Below are positions 8,451 through 17,639 of a DNA stretch of 64,000 nt, in pieces. Every line of letters starts with the position of its first letter. Position 1 is the stretch's first letter. The position numbers and the translations under genes were made by a program. This DNA comes from Luteipulveratus mongoliensis (GTDB taxonomy: Bacteria > Actinomycetota > Actinomycetes > Actinomycetales > Dermatophilaceae): NCBI RefSeq assembly GCF_001190945.1, contig NZ_CP011112.1, positions 4,278,001 through 4,342,000 on the forward strand, read 5' to 3'. The notes under the pieces were generated by a model that saw nothing but the letters and a program-made list of their open reading frames with translations, was not told the DNA's origin and did no database searches.

Positions 8451-9242
8451 ATGTCCGACGCCCCTGTCCTGGTGACCCGCGACGCCGGTGTCGCCACCGT
8501 GCAGCTCAACCGTCCCGACGCCATGAACTCGCTGAACGTGGCCACCAAGGAGGCGTTGCTCGCGGCCCTGCAGGAGGTGGCCGAGGACGCCGAGGTACGC
8601 GTCGTCGTGCTGACCGGGTCGGGCCGGGCGTTCTGCGTCGGGCAGGACCTCAAGGAGCACGTCGGGCTGCTCAAGGCGCAGTCGGACGACCTGTTCAGGA
8701 CGGTGCGGGAGCATTACAACCCAATCGCCCTGCTGCTGGCCACCATGAACAAGCCCGTCATCGCGGCCGTCAACGGCGTGGCCGCCGGCGCGGGTGCGTC
8801 CATGGCGTTCGCCTGTGACCTGCGGATCGTGGCCGACACCGCGGGGTTCAACCTGGCGTTCACCGGTATTGCCCTGTCCTGCGACACCGGCTCGTCCTGG
8901 ACGCTCCCCCGGCTGGTCGGCACGGCCAAGGCCAAGGAGCTGCTGCTGATGCCGCGCACGGTCAAGGCGGACGAGGCGCTGGAGCTCGGGCTGGCGACCC
9001 AGGTCGTACCTGCCGCGGAGCTCGAGGCGACGGTCCGCCAGCTGGCGACCACCCTCGCGGCTGGGCCGACCGTTGCGTACGGGTCCGTACGCCGGGCGGT
9101 CGACTTCTCCGCCTCCCACGACCTGGCCGAGTCACTCGCGAACGAGGGCGAGCTGATGACTCTCACCGGCAAGACGCAGGACCACGCTGACGCTGTCGAC
9201 TCCTTCCTCGCCAAGGAGAAGCCGACCTTCCACGGCCGGTAG
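8451..9242 (+). CDS. Enoyl-CoA hydratase/isomerase (PaaG-like)
   Basis: 263 residues, crotonase fold. Visible are SGRAFCVGQDLKEH (first oxyanion-hole segment), NKPVIAAVNGVAAGAGASMAFACDLRI (second oxyanion-hole Gly), and FNLAFTGIALSCDTGSSWTLPRLVG, which resembles PaaG, the 1,2-epoxyphenylacetyl-CoA isomerase, in carrying Asp rather than the hydratase Glu near that point. It acts on a CoA-bound enoyl or ring-epoxide intermediate. A Shine-Dalgarno AAGGAG precedes ATG 8451. Co-oriented with the PaaX-type regulator, which supports an aromatic or acyl-CoA role; the exact reaction is not fixed. Confidence 0.87.
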   Translation: MSDAPVLVTRDAGVATVQLNRPDAMNSLNVATKEALLAALQEVAEDAEVRVVVLTGSGRAFCVGQDLKEHVGLLKAQSDDLFRTVREHYNPIALLLATMNKPVIAAVNGVAAGAGASMAFACDLRIVADTAGFNLAFTGIALSCDTGSSWTLPRLVGTAKAKELLLMPRTVKADEALELGLATQVVPAAELEATVRQLATTLAAGPTVAYGSVRRAVDFSASHDLAESLANEGELMTLTGKTQDHADAVDSFLAKEKPTFHGR

Positions 9243-9248
9243 GCCGAT

Positions 9249-9395
9249 CGCTGGTCGAGTAGGCGAGCTCCCAGGGCGAGCCGTATCGAGACCAGGTGCG
9301 CGCGGTTGCCAGGTCTCAATACCCCTCCGCTGCTTTGGGTCGAGTAGGCGAGGAACGAGCCGTATCGAGACCCGCTCCGGCTACTCGACCAGCGG
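9249..9395. repeat. 145-bp dispersed palindromic repeat, copy A
   Basis: Built of CTGGTCGAGTAGGCGAG, GAGCCGTATCGAGACC and their inverted forms. It matches the reverse complement of copy B (23520-23663) almost end to end, but the central 18 bp (9294-9311), bounded by GAGACC (9288-9293) and GGTCTC (9312-9317), is in the opposite orientation relative to the flanks. Non-coding, between the enoyl-CoA hydratase and the 3' end of the mannosyltransferase-like gene. Repeats of this wording are, as far as I know, frequent in Micrococcales genomes. Confidence 0.85.
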
Positions 9396-9400
9396 TTGAC

Positions 9401-10663
9401 CTAGATCGGGTTGTCGGCGGGTGGGATGAAGCGCAGCAGCTCCCAGCCCCACCAGACCTGCCAGCCGAGACCGAGCAGCACCAGGACGACGGTCCGTAGG
9501 CCGATGAAGCGGTACTGCTTCGACCGCTCGTCATCGGCCGTCCAGCCGCCGCCGATCAGCACGACGCCGAGCGGGAAGATGAAGAGCAGGTAGCGGTAGG
9601 TGCTGGTCCACGGGTCGAGCACGGCGCCGAGGTAGAGCATGTAGCCCAGCACCCACGCCCGCAGCACCGGACCGAGGGCGCGCGCCCAGGGGCCGAGAAT
9701 CGCGACCAGCAGCCCGATGATCATGGCGATCAGCCAGAAGCGGCCCCAGAAGTCGCCGAGTGCGACCGCCATGTTGTGCCACCACGGCTGGAACGGCTTG
9801 ACCTGACCACCTGCGCGCCAGGTGCCCATCGTGTCGGTGTACGCCTTGGGCTCGCCGGTCTGCCACCACGCGATGGCGGGCCAGATCAGTCCGGAGACGC
9901 CGCATGCCACGAGCGTGCCGAGCATGCCGGTCCAGTCGGTGGAGTCCAGCGGTCGTTCGCGGCGCGCGCGCCACCGGACGATGACAGCGATCAGCGCGAC
10001 GAAACCCAGCGGGATCGCGATCGGTCGGGCGAGGCCGGTGAGCAGCGCCAACCCGATCGCCACGATCCACTGCTCGCGCTGGATGGCGAGCAGGAAACCG
10101 CACAGCAGCAGCATGGCCAACGACTCGGTGTACGCCATCTGCAGCGTCGGGGAGGGCGGCGAGGCGGCGTACACACAGACGGCGGCGAAGGCGATGGCTG
10201 GACCCACACGGTCACGCAGCAGCACTCCCATGACACCGGCCGCGGCGGTGCCGAGCGCGAGGGACAGGAGCGAGCCGACGACGCCGAACGACAGTCCGGT
10301 GAGCGCCATCAACGCCTTGGTGAGCAACGGGAACAGCGGGTAGAACGCCCACGGGTTCTGCTGCAGGGCACCGTCCTGGCGAGGCAGCTGGTCGGGGTAG
10401 CCGTCGTCGACGACCGTTTGATACCAACGGCCGTCCCACATGCGGCTGATGTCCCAGTAGGTCGTGCTGTGGCCGTTCTCGGGTCCGAACGGCACGCCCT
10501 CGGGCACCTGGTGGTGGGCGAGCCAGATCATCAGCACGGCCGACAGGAGCCGGAAGCCGACGTAGGACCCCACCACCACCAGCACGAAGCGGGAGCGCAG
10601 CAGCTGCTGCGCCCGGCCCGGCTCCTGGACGCGACGGACGCGCTCCGCCACGGTCGCGGTCAT
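9401..10663 (-). CDS. Integral membrane mannosyltransferase-like protein (PIG-V related)
   Basis: 420 residues with about 10 membrane helices. The first external loop has WDISRMWDGRWYQTVVDDGYP with Asp and Trp-Asp-Gly-x-Trp-Tyr, the signature of GT-C type glycosyltransferases near PIG-V. WAFYPLFPLLTK and MAYTESLAMLL are also typical. Such enzymes use polyprenyl-phosphate sugars on the outer membrane face; donor and acceptor here are unknown. The ATG overlaps the stop of tag by four bases (ATGA), so it is the last gene of a small operon. The stop lies 6 bp from repeat copy A. Confidence 0.82.
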   Translation of the reverse strand: MTATVAERVRRVQEPGRAQQLLRSRFVLVVVGSYVGFRLLSAVLMIWLAHHQVPEGVPFGPENGHSTTYWDISRMWDGRWYQTVVDDGYPDQLPRQDGALQQNPWAFYPLFPLLTKALMALTGLSFGVVGSLLSLALGTAAAGVMGVLLRDRVGPAIAFAAVCVYAASPPSPTLQMAYTESLAMLLLCGFLLAIQREQWIVAIGLALLTGLARPIAIPLGFVALIAVIVRWRARRERPLDSTDWTGMLGTLVACGVSGLIWPAIAWWQTGEPKAYTDTMGTWRAGGQVKPFQPWWHNMAVALGDFWGRFWLIAMIIGLLVAILGPWARALGPVLRAWVLGYMLYLGAVLDPWTSTYRYLLFIFPLGVVLIGGGWTADDERSKQYRFIGLRTVVLVLLGLGWQVWWGWELLRFIPPADNPI

Positions 10664-11253
10664 CGGCCGGCCTCCGATCGGAAGCAGCCGACCAGGTGGT
10701 CATCGACCAGTCCGCAGGCCTGCATGGCGGCGTACATCGTGGTCGGCCCGACGTGGGCGAAGCCGGCCTTCTTGAGCGTCTTGGCGAGGGCCACCGACTC
10801 GGGGGTGGTGGCGACGGCGTCGGCCAGGGTGCGCGGCGGTGTGTGGGACGACGGCTGGTGCGACCAGATCACCTCATCGAGGCCACCGACCTCACGCAGC
10901 TGTACGACGGCGCGTGCGTTGGTGATCGCGGCCTCGATCTTGCGTCGGTTGCGCACGATCCCGGCGTCGGCCATCAGTCGGACGACGTCCGAGTCGTCAT
11001 ACGCCGCAACGGTTTCGGGGTCGAATCCGGAGAACGCCTCGCGGAAGGCGGGGCGCTTGCGCAGGATCGTGATCCACGCGAGCCCGGACTGGAAGGCTTC
11101 GAGAGTGATCCGCTCGAACAGCGGAGACTCGCCGTGGACCGGCACACCCCACTCGTCGTCGTGATAGTCGAGGTAGTCCGGCGTCGAGCCTGCCCAGGCG
11201 CAGCGCGGTCGGCCGTCGGCCCCGATCACGAGGCCGTCGTCGGGTGAAGTCAC
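10660..11253 (-). CDS. tag: DNA-3-methyladenine glycosylase I
   Basis: 197 residues. The conserved start RCAWAGSTPDYLDYHDDEWG and FERITLEAFQSGLAWITIL carry the zinc-binding Cys/His and the catalytic Glu of the Tag family. HVGPTTMYAAMQACGLVDDH is the usual C-terminal motif with the second metal site. It excises 3-methyladenine from alkylated DNA. I chose GTG at 11253, four bases overlapping the upstream stop (GTGA), because conserved sequence begins there; a longer frame upstream is not Tag-like. It sits between an SRPBCC protein and the membrane glycosyltransferase, all overlapping. Confidence 0.92.
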   Translation of the reverse strand: MTSPDDGLVIGADGRPRCAWAGSTPDYLDYHDDEWGVPVHGESPLFERITLEAFQSGLAWITILRKRPAFREAFSGFDPETVAAYDDSDVVRLMADAGIVRNRRKIEAAITNARAVVQLREVGGLDEVIWSHQPSSHTPPRTLADAVATTPESVALAKTLKKAGFAHVGPTTMYAAMQACGLVDDHLVGCFRSEAGR

Positions 11254-11699
11254 GCCCCGGCCACCGCCCGAGCGACGAGGTGGTCGACCGTACGGCCGAA
11301 CAGGAGCTTGGCGGCCCGGTCCGTTACCGGAGCGAGCAGTCTGCCGAGCCGTTCCGGTCGCGGCCAGACCTCCTCCTGCCAGGTGAGGCGTGATCCACCG
11401 GCGACCGGCGCGACCTCGATCTGCGCCGAGCCACCGAACACCCGACCGAACTTCTCGAAGCGGACCACGCCGGCGTCGGTCGTCGTCGGCGGGGACCACA
11501 CGACGACCCGCATCGGGTCATGGATGACCACTCGGCCGACTCCGGTCACGGCGTCCACCACCTGCCCCACTCCTTCTCCTCCGGTCACGACAAGGCGTGT
11601 CAACGGCACGTGCTCGCCTTGACGAGGCCAGTCGGTCACCACGGCCCAGAGCCGGGCAGCGGGCACCGGTGTCTCTCGTACGATCTCGACGACACCCAC
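11250..11699 (-). CDS. SRPBCC (START-like) family protein
   Basis: 149 residues with the polyketide-cyclase/START fold pattern: an N-terminal strand VEIVRETPVPAARLWAVVTDW, then alternating strands, and a long C-terminal helix (LLAPVTDRAAKLLFGRTVDHLV). These proteins bind hydrophobic small molecules in a deep cavity; the ligand cannot be read from sequence. It shares four bases with tag downstream and follows the DivIVA-domain gene by 9 bp, so it is probably co-transcribed. Confidence 0.8.
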   Translation of the reverse strand: MGVVEIVRETPVPAARLWAVVTDWPRQGEHVPLTRLVVTGGEGVGQVVDAVTGVGRVVIHDPMRVVVWSPPTTTDAGVVRFEKFGRVFGGSAQIEVAPVAGGSRLTWQEEVWPRPERLGRLLAPVTDRAAKLLFGRTVDHLVARAVAGA

Positions 11700-11708
11700 G
11701 TTGCCTGC

Positions 11709-12020
11709 TCAGTCGGCGGCGGCGTGCCGGGCGTGCTGCTCGAGCTCACCACGCAGCCGCTCGATCTCACGGTCGCGCACGAGGAGCTCGTCACGGACCC
11801 GGTCCAGGACCCCGTCGACCTGGTTCATCCGGTAGCCGCGCAGGCTCTGGTCGAACCGCAGGCCATCGATGTGGTCGGCGTCCACCGGGCCTTCGGGAAG
11901 GTCCTCGAAAGGCGTGGTGGAGGTCGCCTCGTCCATGGTGGTCACGGGGATGCGCCCGATGGCAGCGGCCGCCGCGAGACCGATGACGACGACGAGGAGG
12001 GCAATGAGGACCACGATCAC
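11709..12020 (-). CDS. Small membrane protein with DivIVA domain
   Basis: 103 residues. Residues 1-20 are a membrane helix; the C-terminal half holds a DivIVA-type segment (FDQSLRGYRMNQVDGVLDRV) and a short coiled coil (RDELLVRDREIERLRGELE). DivIVA proteins mark negatively curved membrane and organise polar growth or septation; this short version is probably an accessory. The neighbouring LOG-like gene and tag match the mycobacterial order Rv1205, Rv1209, Rv1210, where Rv1209 is a comparable small protein. Confidence 0.82.
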   Translation of the reverse strand: MIVVLIALLVVVIGLAAAAAIGRIPVTTMDEATSTTPFEDLPEGPVDADHIDGLRFDQSLRGYRMNQVDGVLDRVRDELLVRDREIERLRGELEQHARHAAAD

Positions 12021-12071
12021 GGGTTCGAGGATAGGTCACGACCCTGTCGCGCACCCCGGAGTGTCACAGGG

Positions 12072-12827
12072 TCACTCCGGTCGTTGTGCGTCCCGCCGCT
12101 GCTCGTTGGCCGCGACGATCAGGGCGACGGCCTCTTCGGGACTGTCAACCACGTGCAGCCGCTGGACGTCAGCCTCGCTGATCATGCCGTGCTCCAGCAG
12201 CGTGCCGCGCAGCCAGTCGATCATCGGCGTCCAGAACTCCTGGCCCAGCAGCACCACGGGAAAGCTGGTGACCTTCTGGGTCTGGACGAGGGTGATCGCC
12301 TCGAACAGCTCATCGAGGGTGCCGAAGCCGCCAGGCAGGACGACGTAGCCCTCGGCGTACTTGACGAACATCGTCTTGCGGGCGAAGAAGTAGCGGAAGT
12401 TGACGCCGAGGTTGACGTAGGGATTGAGGCCGTTCTCGAAAGGCAGCTCGATCCCGAGGCCGACGCTGGTGCCCCCAGCGTCCGCAGCCCCCTTGTTGGC
12501 CGCCTCCATCGCGCCGGGGCCACCGCCCGTGATCACCGCGTAGCCAGCCTCGACGAGCAGCCGACCGACCTCCTGACCGAGGGCGTACGAGGGGCTGTCC
12601 ACCGGCGTACGCGCCGAGCCGAAGACGCTGACCGCGCGCCCGAGCTCGGCCAGCGCCCCGAAGCCTTCGACGAACTCGCTCTGGATGCGCAGCACCCGCC
12701 AGGGATCGGTGTGCAGCCAGTCGGACGACTCGGCGTTGTCGAGCAGGCGTGCGTCGGTGGTGGTGCCGGGCACCTGCGTGCCCCGCAACGTCGTCGCACC
12801 TTTGCGGTACTCCCTACCTGTCGTCAT
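12072..12827 (-). CDS. LOG-family protein (TIGR00730, cytokinin-riboside phosphoribohydrolase-like)
   Basis: 251 residues. The family signature is present: ITGGGPGAMEAANKGAADAGG (PGGxGTxxE-type phosphate loop) and VLPGGFGTLDELFEAITLVQTQK with the catalytic Glu. LOG proteins cleave nucleoside 5'-monophosphates to free base and ribose 5-phosphate. The N-terminal ~60 residues are an extension typical of the actinobacterial subgroup. Encoded 11 bp downstream of dapE, the same neighbourhood as Rv1202/Rv1205. Confidence 0.88.
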   Translation of the reverse strand: MTTGREYRKGATTLRGTQVPGTTTDARLLDNAESSDWLHTDPWRVLRIQSEFVEGFGALAELGRAVSVFGSARTPVDSPSYALGQEVGRLLVEAGYAVITGGGPGAMEAANKGAADAGGTSVGLGIELPFENGLNPYVNLGVNFRYFFARKTMFVKYAEGYVVLPGGFGTLDELFEAITLVQTQKVTSFPVVLLGQEFWTPMIDWLRGTLLEHGMISEADVQRLHVVDSPEEAVALIVAANEQRRDAQRPE

Positions 12828-12838
12828 GAGGTTCCCTC

Positions 12839-13906
12839 TCAGCTCTCGAGCCAGCGTCGCAGCGCCGCCTCGGCATCGATGATCTGCTGCTCTGGGCAGC
12901 GCTCGTCGTCGGTGTGGGCCAGGTTGGGGTCGCCCGGGCCGAAGTTGACCGCCGGCACCGCGAGCGAGGAGAAGCGGGCGACGTCGGTCCAGCCCTGCTT
13001 CGCCGTGACCGGCAGGTCCAGCGCCTTCACGAACGCCTGCGCCACTGGACGGTCCAGGCCCGGACGTGCCCCGTCCGCGGTGTCGCCGAGCGTGACGTCG
13101 TAGCCCTCGAAGACCTCGCGTACGTGAGCGAGCGCCTGCTCCGCCGTCTGGTCCGGCGCGAAGCGATAGTTGACCGTCACGGTGCAGACGTCGGGGATGA
13201 CGTTGCCGGCGATGCCGCCGCTGATACCGACCGCGTTGAGCGCCTCGTGATAGTCGAGCCCGTCGACTGACACCGTGCGCGGCTCGTACGCCGACAGCCT
13301 CGCCAGCACATCGCCCGCGTCGTGAATCGCGTTGTGCCCGTTCCAGGGTCGCGCCGAGTGGGCCGCGACTCCCTTGGTGACGACGTCGACTCGCAGCGTG
13401 CCTTTACAACCGCCCTCGATACCGCCGTCGGTCGGCTCGAGCAGCACGGCGAAGTCGGCTTCCAGCAGCTCCGGGTGCGTGGTCGCGAGACGGCCGAGTC
13501 CGTTGTAGCGGTCCTCGACCTCCTCCGCGTCGTAGAAGACGTAGGTCACATCACGACTGGGCTCGAGAACCGTTGCAGCCAAACGCAGCTGGACGGCGAC
13601 GCCACCCTTCATGTCAGTGGTGCCGCGTCCCACGAGCATGCCGCCCTCCCGTCGTACGGGCAGGTTGGGCGGGTCCGTCAGAGGCACCGTGTCGAGATGG
13701 CCGGCGAGGACGACACGCTCGGCGCGACCGAGCGTCGTACGCGCGACGACGGAGTGGCCATCGCGTACGACCTCCAGGTGCGGGAGCGCGCGCAGCGCCT
13801 GCTCCACGGCGTCGGCCAGGTCACCCTCGTGATGGCTGACCGACTCGATGTCACACACAGCAGCGGTCAGGGTCACGACGTCGGCGGTCAGGTCGAGGGA
13901 AGCCAT
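12839..13906 (-). CDS. dapE: Succinyl-diaminopimelate desuccinylase
   Basis: 355 residues, M20 metallopeptidase fold, actinobacterial DapE type. Metal ligands are visible: H in LAGHLDTVPL, D in GRGTTDMKGG, the Glu pair in YDAEEVED, E in LLEPTDGG, and the C-terminal His in NLAHTDDE. It removes succinate from N-succinyl-LL-diaminopimelate in the lysine and peptidoglycan pathway. ATG 13906 is preceded by ATGAGGG; an ATG nine bases earlier is less well placed. Two partner enzymes, dapD and dapC, are also in the window, as separate transcripts. Confidence 0.93.
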   Translation of the reverse strand: MASLDLTADVVTLTAAVCDIESVSHHEGDLADAVEQALRALPHLEVVRDGHSVVARTTLGRAERVVLAGHLDTVPLTDPPNLPVRREGGMLVGRGTTDMKGGVAVQLRLAATVLEPSRDVTYVFYDAEEVEDRYNGLGRLATTHPELLEADFAVLLEPTDGGIEGGCKGTLRVDVVTKGVAAHSARPWNGHNAIHDAGDVLARLSAYEPRTVSVDGLDYHEALNAVGISGGIAGNVIPDVCTVTVNYRFAPDQTAEQALAHVREVFEGYDVTLGDTADGARPGLDRPVAQAFVKALDLPVTAKQGWTDVARFSSLAVPAVNFGPGDPNLAHTDDERCPEQQIIDAEAALRRWLES

Positions 13907-13938
13907 GGCCCTCATCCTGACCTATCGGTGCGGCCCGG

Positions 13939-14928
13939 CTACGCCGGCGTGCTCGGGCCGTACCGCGCCAAGGTCCGTTCGGCTCCGGCCACGATGTCCG
14001 CGATCAACCACTGCGGCTCGACCACAGTGAGGTCGGCGGACATGAGCACCGCGACAGCGCCGAGGACGTGTGGCTGACGAACCGTGAGACGCCAGGTCTG
14101 CAGGGCGCCGTCGCTCGCGCCGGACTCGACCTCGATCTCCGAGCCCGGCGCCAGCTGCATGGACAGGAGACGTCGGACCGGGCCCGCCGCGGCCGGTTCG
14201 ACGAGGACAACGGCGTCGGTCGGCGACAGACGCCCCTCGAACGCTCGCCGCAGCTCATCCCAGATCTGTGCGAGCGGCCGCCGGTCCGCCAGGTCGGCGG
14301 GCACGTCGAGGACCTCGACGGCGGAGACCCTCGACACCCGGTACGTCCGCTGCTTGCGACGATGCTCAGCGACGAGATACCAGCGACCGGAGTGGTCGAC
14401 GATGCCGACCGGATGCACAGTGCGTACGGACGGGTGCGCGGACTCGGCGGAGGCGTAGGCCAGCCGAACTCGCCGACCCTGCGTGGCCGCCTCACGCAGA
14501 GCCGGCAACCAGGGCACCTCATCGACCGCCGCGAACCAGCGACGCCGGTCGGCGACCACGACGCCGCCAAGGGCCTCGGCATCCTCCAACGCGCGGGCCG
14601 GGGCGGTCGCCGCGATCTTCGCCAGCGCCGACGTCAGGTCGGCACCCAGACCGAGATCAGCCGTGGTCTCGCGAGAGGCCCACGCGAACAGAGCCTGCGC
14701 CTCTGGGGGCGTCAGGCCGCTCGCCTGCGTGGTGAAGCCCTCCATCAGGACGCACCCGCCACCCCGCCCGCGCTCGGTGTAGACCGGGACGCCGGCCGCC
14801 GACAGCGCTTCCATGTCCCGCAGGACGGTGCGTGTGCTGACCTCCATCTCACCTGCAAGCCAGGGCGCCGACGCGCGTCCGTGCCGTTGGAGCAGCATCA
14901 GCAGCCGCAGGAGCCGGTCGGCGCGCAT
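13939..14928 (-). CDS. WYL-domain transcriptional regulator (YafY-like)
   Basis: 329 residues. An HTH_11 domain lies at the N-terminus (MRADRLLRLLMLLQRHG, then STRTVLRDMEALSAAGVPVY). The WYL domain lies around residues 155-230 (VHPVGIVDHSGRWYLVAEH) and a WCX extension at the C-terminus. WYL domains sense nucleic-acid or small-molecule ligands. It is divergent from a mycothiol-dependent maleylpyruvate isomerase-like protein with 103 bp between starts; ATGGT-TCAC-ACCAT (14927-14940) at its own start codon could be an operator. Regulation of the neighbour is inference. Confidence 0.88.
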   Translation of the reverse strand: MRADRLLRLLMLLQRHGRASAPWLAGEMEVSTRTVLRDMEALSAAGVPVYTERGRGGGCVLMEGFTTQASGLTPPEAQALFAWASRETTADLGLGADLTSALAKIAATAPARALEDAEALGGVVVADRRRWFAAVDEVPWLPALREAATQGRRVRLAYASAESAHPSVRTVHPVGIVDHSGRWYLVAEHRRKQRTYRVSRVSAVEVLDVPADLADRRPLAQIWDELRRAFEGRLSPTDAVVLVEPAAAGPVRRLLSMQLAPGSEIEVESGASDGALQTWRLTVRQPHVLGAVAVLMSADLTVVEPQWLIADIVAGAERTLARYGPSTPA

Positions 14929-15031
14929 GGTTCACACCATTGCAGACAAACCAGACAGGAGATGTCATGTTTGCCCGATGTACTGGTTCTCGAGGCCACA
15001 CGAGGTGGCCACCGAGCACCAGGAGATGGAC

Positions 15032-15631
15032 ATGTCCACGACCGAGACCCGCATTGCCGACACCGACCTACGCCCTGCACTGAACCTGGCGCTGGACCAG
15101 ATCGAGCGCCTCCTGACGGTGGTCACGCCCGACCAGGCCCCGCTGCCGACACCGTGCAGCGAGTTCGACGTGAGCACGCTGGTCGACCACCTGCAGGGCG
15201 TCGTACGACGGCTGGCGGTGATCCTGTCGGGTCAGCACTTCTCTACGGCGCCGGCCATCGTCGCCTCGACGAGCTGGCTGCCCGACTGGACCGAGGGTCG
15301 TACCGCGCTTGCGCCGCTGCTCGCGGACGACGCCACCCTGGCTCGTGAGGCCACCGTGCCGTGGGGAACGACCACCGGCGCCGGTGCGATCGCCTCCTAC
15401 CTCGGCGAGCTCACCACTCACGCCTGGGACCTGGCCGCCGCAACCGGTCACCTCGATGAGCTGGATCCGACACTCGCCGAGCTGGCCCTCCCGACGTACC
15501 AGACGATCCTGCCGGCGACGCCTCGCGCGCTGCCTCAGATCCCCTTCGGTGCCGTCGTGGAAGTCGGGCTCGATGCCGGTCCGTACGAGCAGCTCGTCGC
15601 CTGGACCGGTCGCGACCCGCGCTGGTCCTAG
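15032..15631 (+). CDS. TIGR03086-type / MDMPI N-terminal DinB-like protein
   Basis: 199 residues. The four-helix DinB-like fold of the mycothiol maleylpyruvate isomerase N-terminal family is indicated by [22 protein letters not shown] (metal His) and [15 protein letters not shown] (metal His). Many members use mycothiol as cofactor and mycothiol synthesis is supported by mshB in the same window. AGGAG (15021-15025) fixes ATG 15032. Divergent from the WYL regulator, which may control it. Substrate unknown. Confidence 0.82.
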   Translation: MSTTETRIADTDLRPALNLALDQIERLLTVVTPDQAPLPTPCSEFDVSTLVDHLQGVVRRLAVILSGQHFSTAPAIVASTSWLPDWTEGRTALAPLLADDATLAREATVPWGTTTGAGAIASYLGELTTHAWDLAAATGHLDELDPTLAELALPTYQTILPATPRALPQIPFGAVVEVGLDAGPYEQLVAWTGRDPRWS

Positions 15632-15704
15632 CCGTCCCCGCGGCCGACCGCTCACGGACCGAGCCGTGTCGCCCGCGACCGGACGTCCCGCCTACCCTGG
15701 GCGC

Positions 15705-16646
15705 ATGACATCCGAGCGCAGCGCCTGGGGCTTCGGCCTGGCGACCGAGACGAAGTCCGGGCAGATCCTGGACACCTGGTTCCCCACTCCTGCGCTCGGC
15801 ACCTCACCGTCCGGCGACAGCCCGTACGCCGCTCCTGCCGAACTCTCCGCGCACGTGCGGGAGGACCCGCGCCGAGGCGTACGCACTCGAGTGGTGCACA
15901 CCGAGATCGACCTCGATGCAGCCCCGGCCACCGTGCCGGACGCCTACCTGCGACTGCACCTGCTCTCTCATCGACTGGTCCAGCCCAACACCGTCAATCT
16001 CGACGGACTGTTCGGCGTCCTCAACAACGTCGTCTGGACCAACCATGGCCCGTGCGCCGTCGAGGACTTCGAGCGAACCCGGCTGCGGCTGAGCCAGAAC
16101 ACACCGGTCCATGTCTACGGGGTCGACAAGTTCCCACGGATGACCGACTACGTCGTCCCGAGCGGTGTGCGCATCGCCGACGCCGATCGCGTTCGGCTCG
16201 GCGCGCACCTCGCGTCCGGCACCACCGTCATGCACGAGGGCTTCTGCAACTTCAACGCCGGCACGCTCGGCACCTCGATGGTCGAGGGGCGCATCGTCCA
16301 GGGCGTCGTCGTCGGCGATGGCTCCGACATCGGAGGCGGCGCGTCGATCATGGGCACCCTGTCCGGCGGCGGCACCGAGCGGGTCTCCATCGGTGAGCGC
16401 TGCCTGATCGGCGCCCAGGCGGGGGTCGGTATCGCGCTCGGCGACGACTGCGTCGTCGAGGCCGGTCTCTACGTCACCGCCGGCACCAAGGTCACCCTTG
16501 AGGACGGCACCGTCGTGAAGGCCAAGGAGCTCTCGGGCCGCGCCGGCATGCTCTTCATCCGCAACTCGACGACCGGCGTGGTCGAATGCCGTTCACGCAA
16601 GGGCCAGGGCATCGCGCTCAACGAGGCCCTGCATGCCAATGACTGA
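15705..16646 (+). CDS. dapD: Tetrahydrodipicolinate N-succinyltransferase (actinobacterial type)
   Basis: 313 residues. The C-terminal half is a left-handed beta-helix of hexapeptide repeats ([48 protein letters not shown]). The N-terminal domain (TWFPTPALG…[16 protein letters not shown]) is that of actinobacterial DapD. It transfers succinyl from succinyl-CoA to tetrahydrodipicolinate in diaminopimelate synthesis. ATG 15705 follows a TACCCT element (15693-15698) by 6 nt with no Shine-Dalgarno, so it is probably leaderless. It stands apart from dapE by two genes. Confidence 0.94.
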   Translation: MTSERSAWGFGLATETKSGQILDTWFPTPALGTSPSGDSPYAAPAELSAHVREDPRRGVRTRVVHTEIDLDAAPATVPDAYLRLHLLSHRLVQPNTVNLDGLFGVLNNVVWTNHGPCAVEDFERTRLRLSQNTPVHVYGVDKFPRMTDYVVPSGVRIADADRVRLGAHLASGTTVMHEGFCNFNAGTLGTSMVEGRIVQGVVVGDGSDIGGGASIMGTLSGGGTERVSIGERCLIGAQAGVGIALGDDCVVEAGLYVTAGTKVTLEDGTVVKAKELSGRAGMLFIRNSTTGVVECRSRKGQGIALNEALHAND

Positions 16647-16666
16647 CTCAGACGGAGCGATCACCG

Positions 16667-17614
16667 TTGTTCTCTAGGCGACGCGCGCGCGATCCGCACG
16701 AGGTGGACGATCTCCACGACGGCGAGCGCTGGCGCGATGACGGTTTCGACTTCGAGGAGCACGGCCCGCGAGGCCCATGGCGGCGTACGGCCGGGTGCCT
16801 GATCCCGATCGTCGCGGTGGCGGGTGTCGGCTACGGCGGTTACGTCGCCTACCAGCACCTCGAGAACTTCTTCGGCGGTCAGACGTGTCGCATGGTCGAC
16901 GGCGACCGGGAGGCGAAGAAGGATCCCGAGCAGGCGGCGAACGCGTCGACGATCACGACCGTGGCCGTCACGTTGGACAAGCTCCCGGTGCAGGCTGCGC
17001 ACATCGCGGTGACGACCTCGATCCAGGAGTCCAAGCTGCGCAACCTGACCTATGGCGACCGCGACTCGCTGGGCCTGTTCCAGCAGCGGCCCAGCCAGGG
17101 ATGGGGCACCGAGGAGCAGATCAAGGATCCGGTCTACTCAAGCCGCCAGTTCTACGAGCACCTGGTCAAGATCGACGGCTGGCGCGATCGTCCGCTGACC
17201 GAGGTCGCCCAGGAGGTGCAGCGCAGCGGGCACCCCGATGCGTACGCCGATCACGAGAGTGAGGGGCGCATCATCACCCAGGTGCTCTCAGGTCAGGTGC
17301 CGGGCGGTGTCGGCTGCCGCCTCGACAAGGCGACCAGCTCGACCGAGCCGGCCACGATGGTCGACAAGCTGCGAGCACAGACCGGTGCGCGCGCCAAGGT
17401 CGCGGACCGAGCGCTGACCACCACGGTGTCCAGCGAGACCAACGCGTGGGCCGTCGGGAGCTGGGCCGTGACGCATGCCGAGGCGGACGGCGTCACCCGC
17501 GTCACGGTCGGCGACCAGGAGTGGCGGCGCGAGCGCGGTCGGCCCGGATGGCGCTGGCACGAGGCCAAGGACCCGGCCTCCAACGCCAAGACCGTACGGA
17601 TCGAGCTCGCCTGA
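16667..17614 (+). CDS. Membrane-anchored protein with lysozyme-like E-S…GLFQ motif
   Basis: 315 residues. A charged cytoplasmic N-terminus (1-40), one membrane helix (about 42-64, TAGCLIPIVAVAGVGYGGYV) and an extracytoplasmic part. The segment IQESKLRNLTYG followed by RDSLGLFQQR resembles the catalytic Glu-Ser and GLxQ motifs of lysozyme/transglycosylase domains, so peptidoglycan binding or cleavage is possible but unproven. The start is uncertain: TTG 16667 (GGAG upstream at 16653-16656) or GTG 16703. It follows dapD by 20 bp on the same strand, fitting a cell-wall link. Confidence 0.65.
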   Translation: MFSRRRARDPHEVDDLHDGERWRDDGFDFEEHGPRGPWRRTAGCLIPIVAVAGVGYGGYVAYQHLENFFGGQTCRMVDGDREAKKDPEQAANASTITTVAVTLDKLPVQAAHIAVTTSIQESKLRNLTYGDRDSLGLFQQRPSQGWGTEEQIKDPVYSSRQFYEHLVKIDGWRDRPLTEVAQEVQRSGHPDAYADHESEGRIITQVLSGQVPGGVGCRLDKATSSTEPATMVDKLRAQTGARAKVADRALTTTVSSETNAWAVGSWAVTHAEADGVTRVTVGDQEWRRERGRPGWRWHEAKDPASNAKTVRIELA

Positions 17615-17639
17615 GGCGGAACGGCTCGGAACGACTTCT

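Noticed and set aside
9249-9395. CRISPR-like repeat array
   Set aside because: The repeated words are palindromic and nested, not evenly spaced with unique spacers, and no cas genes are in the window.
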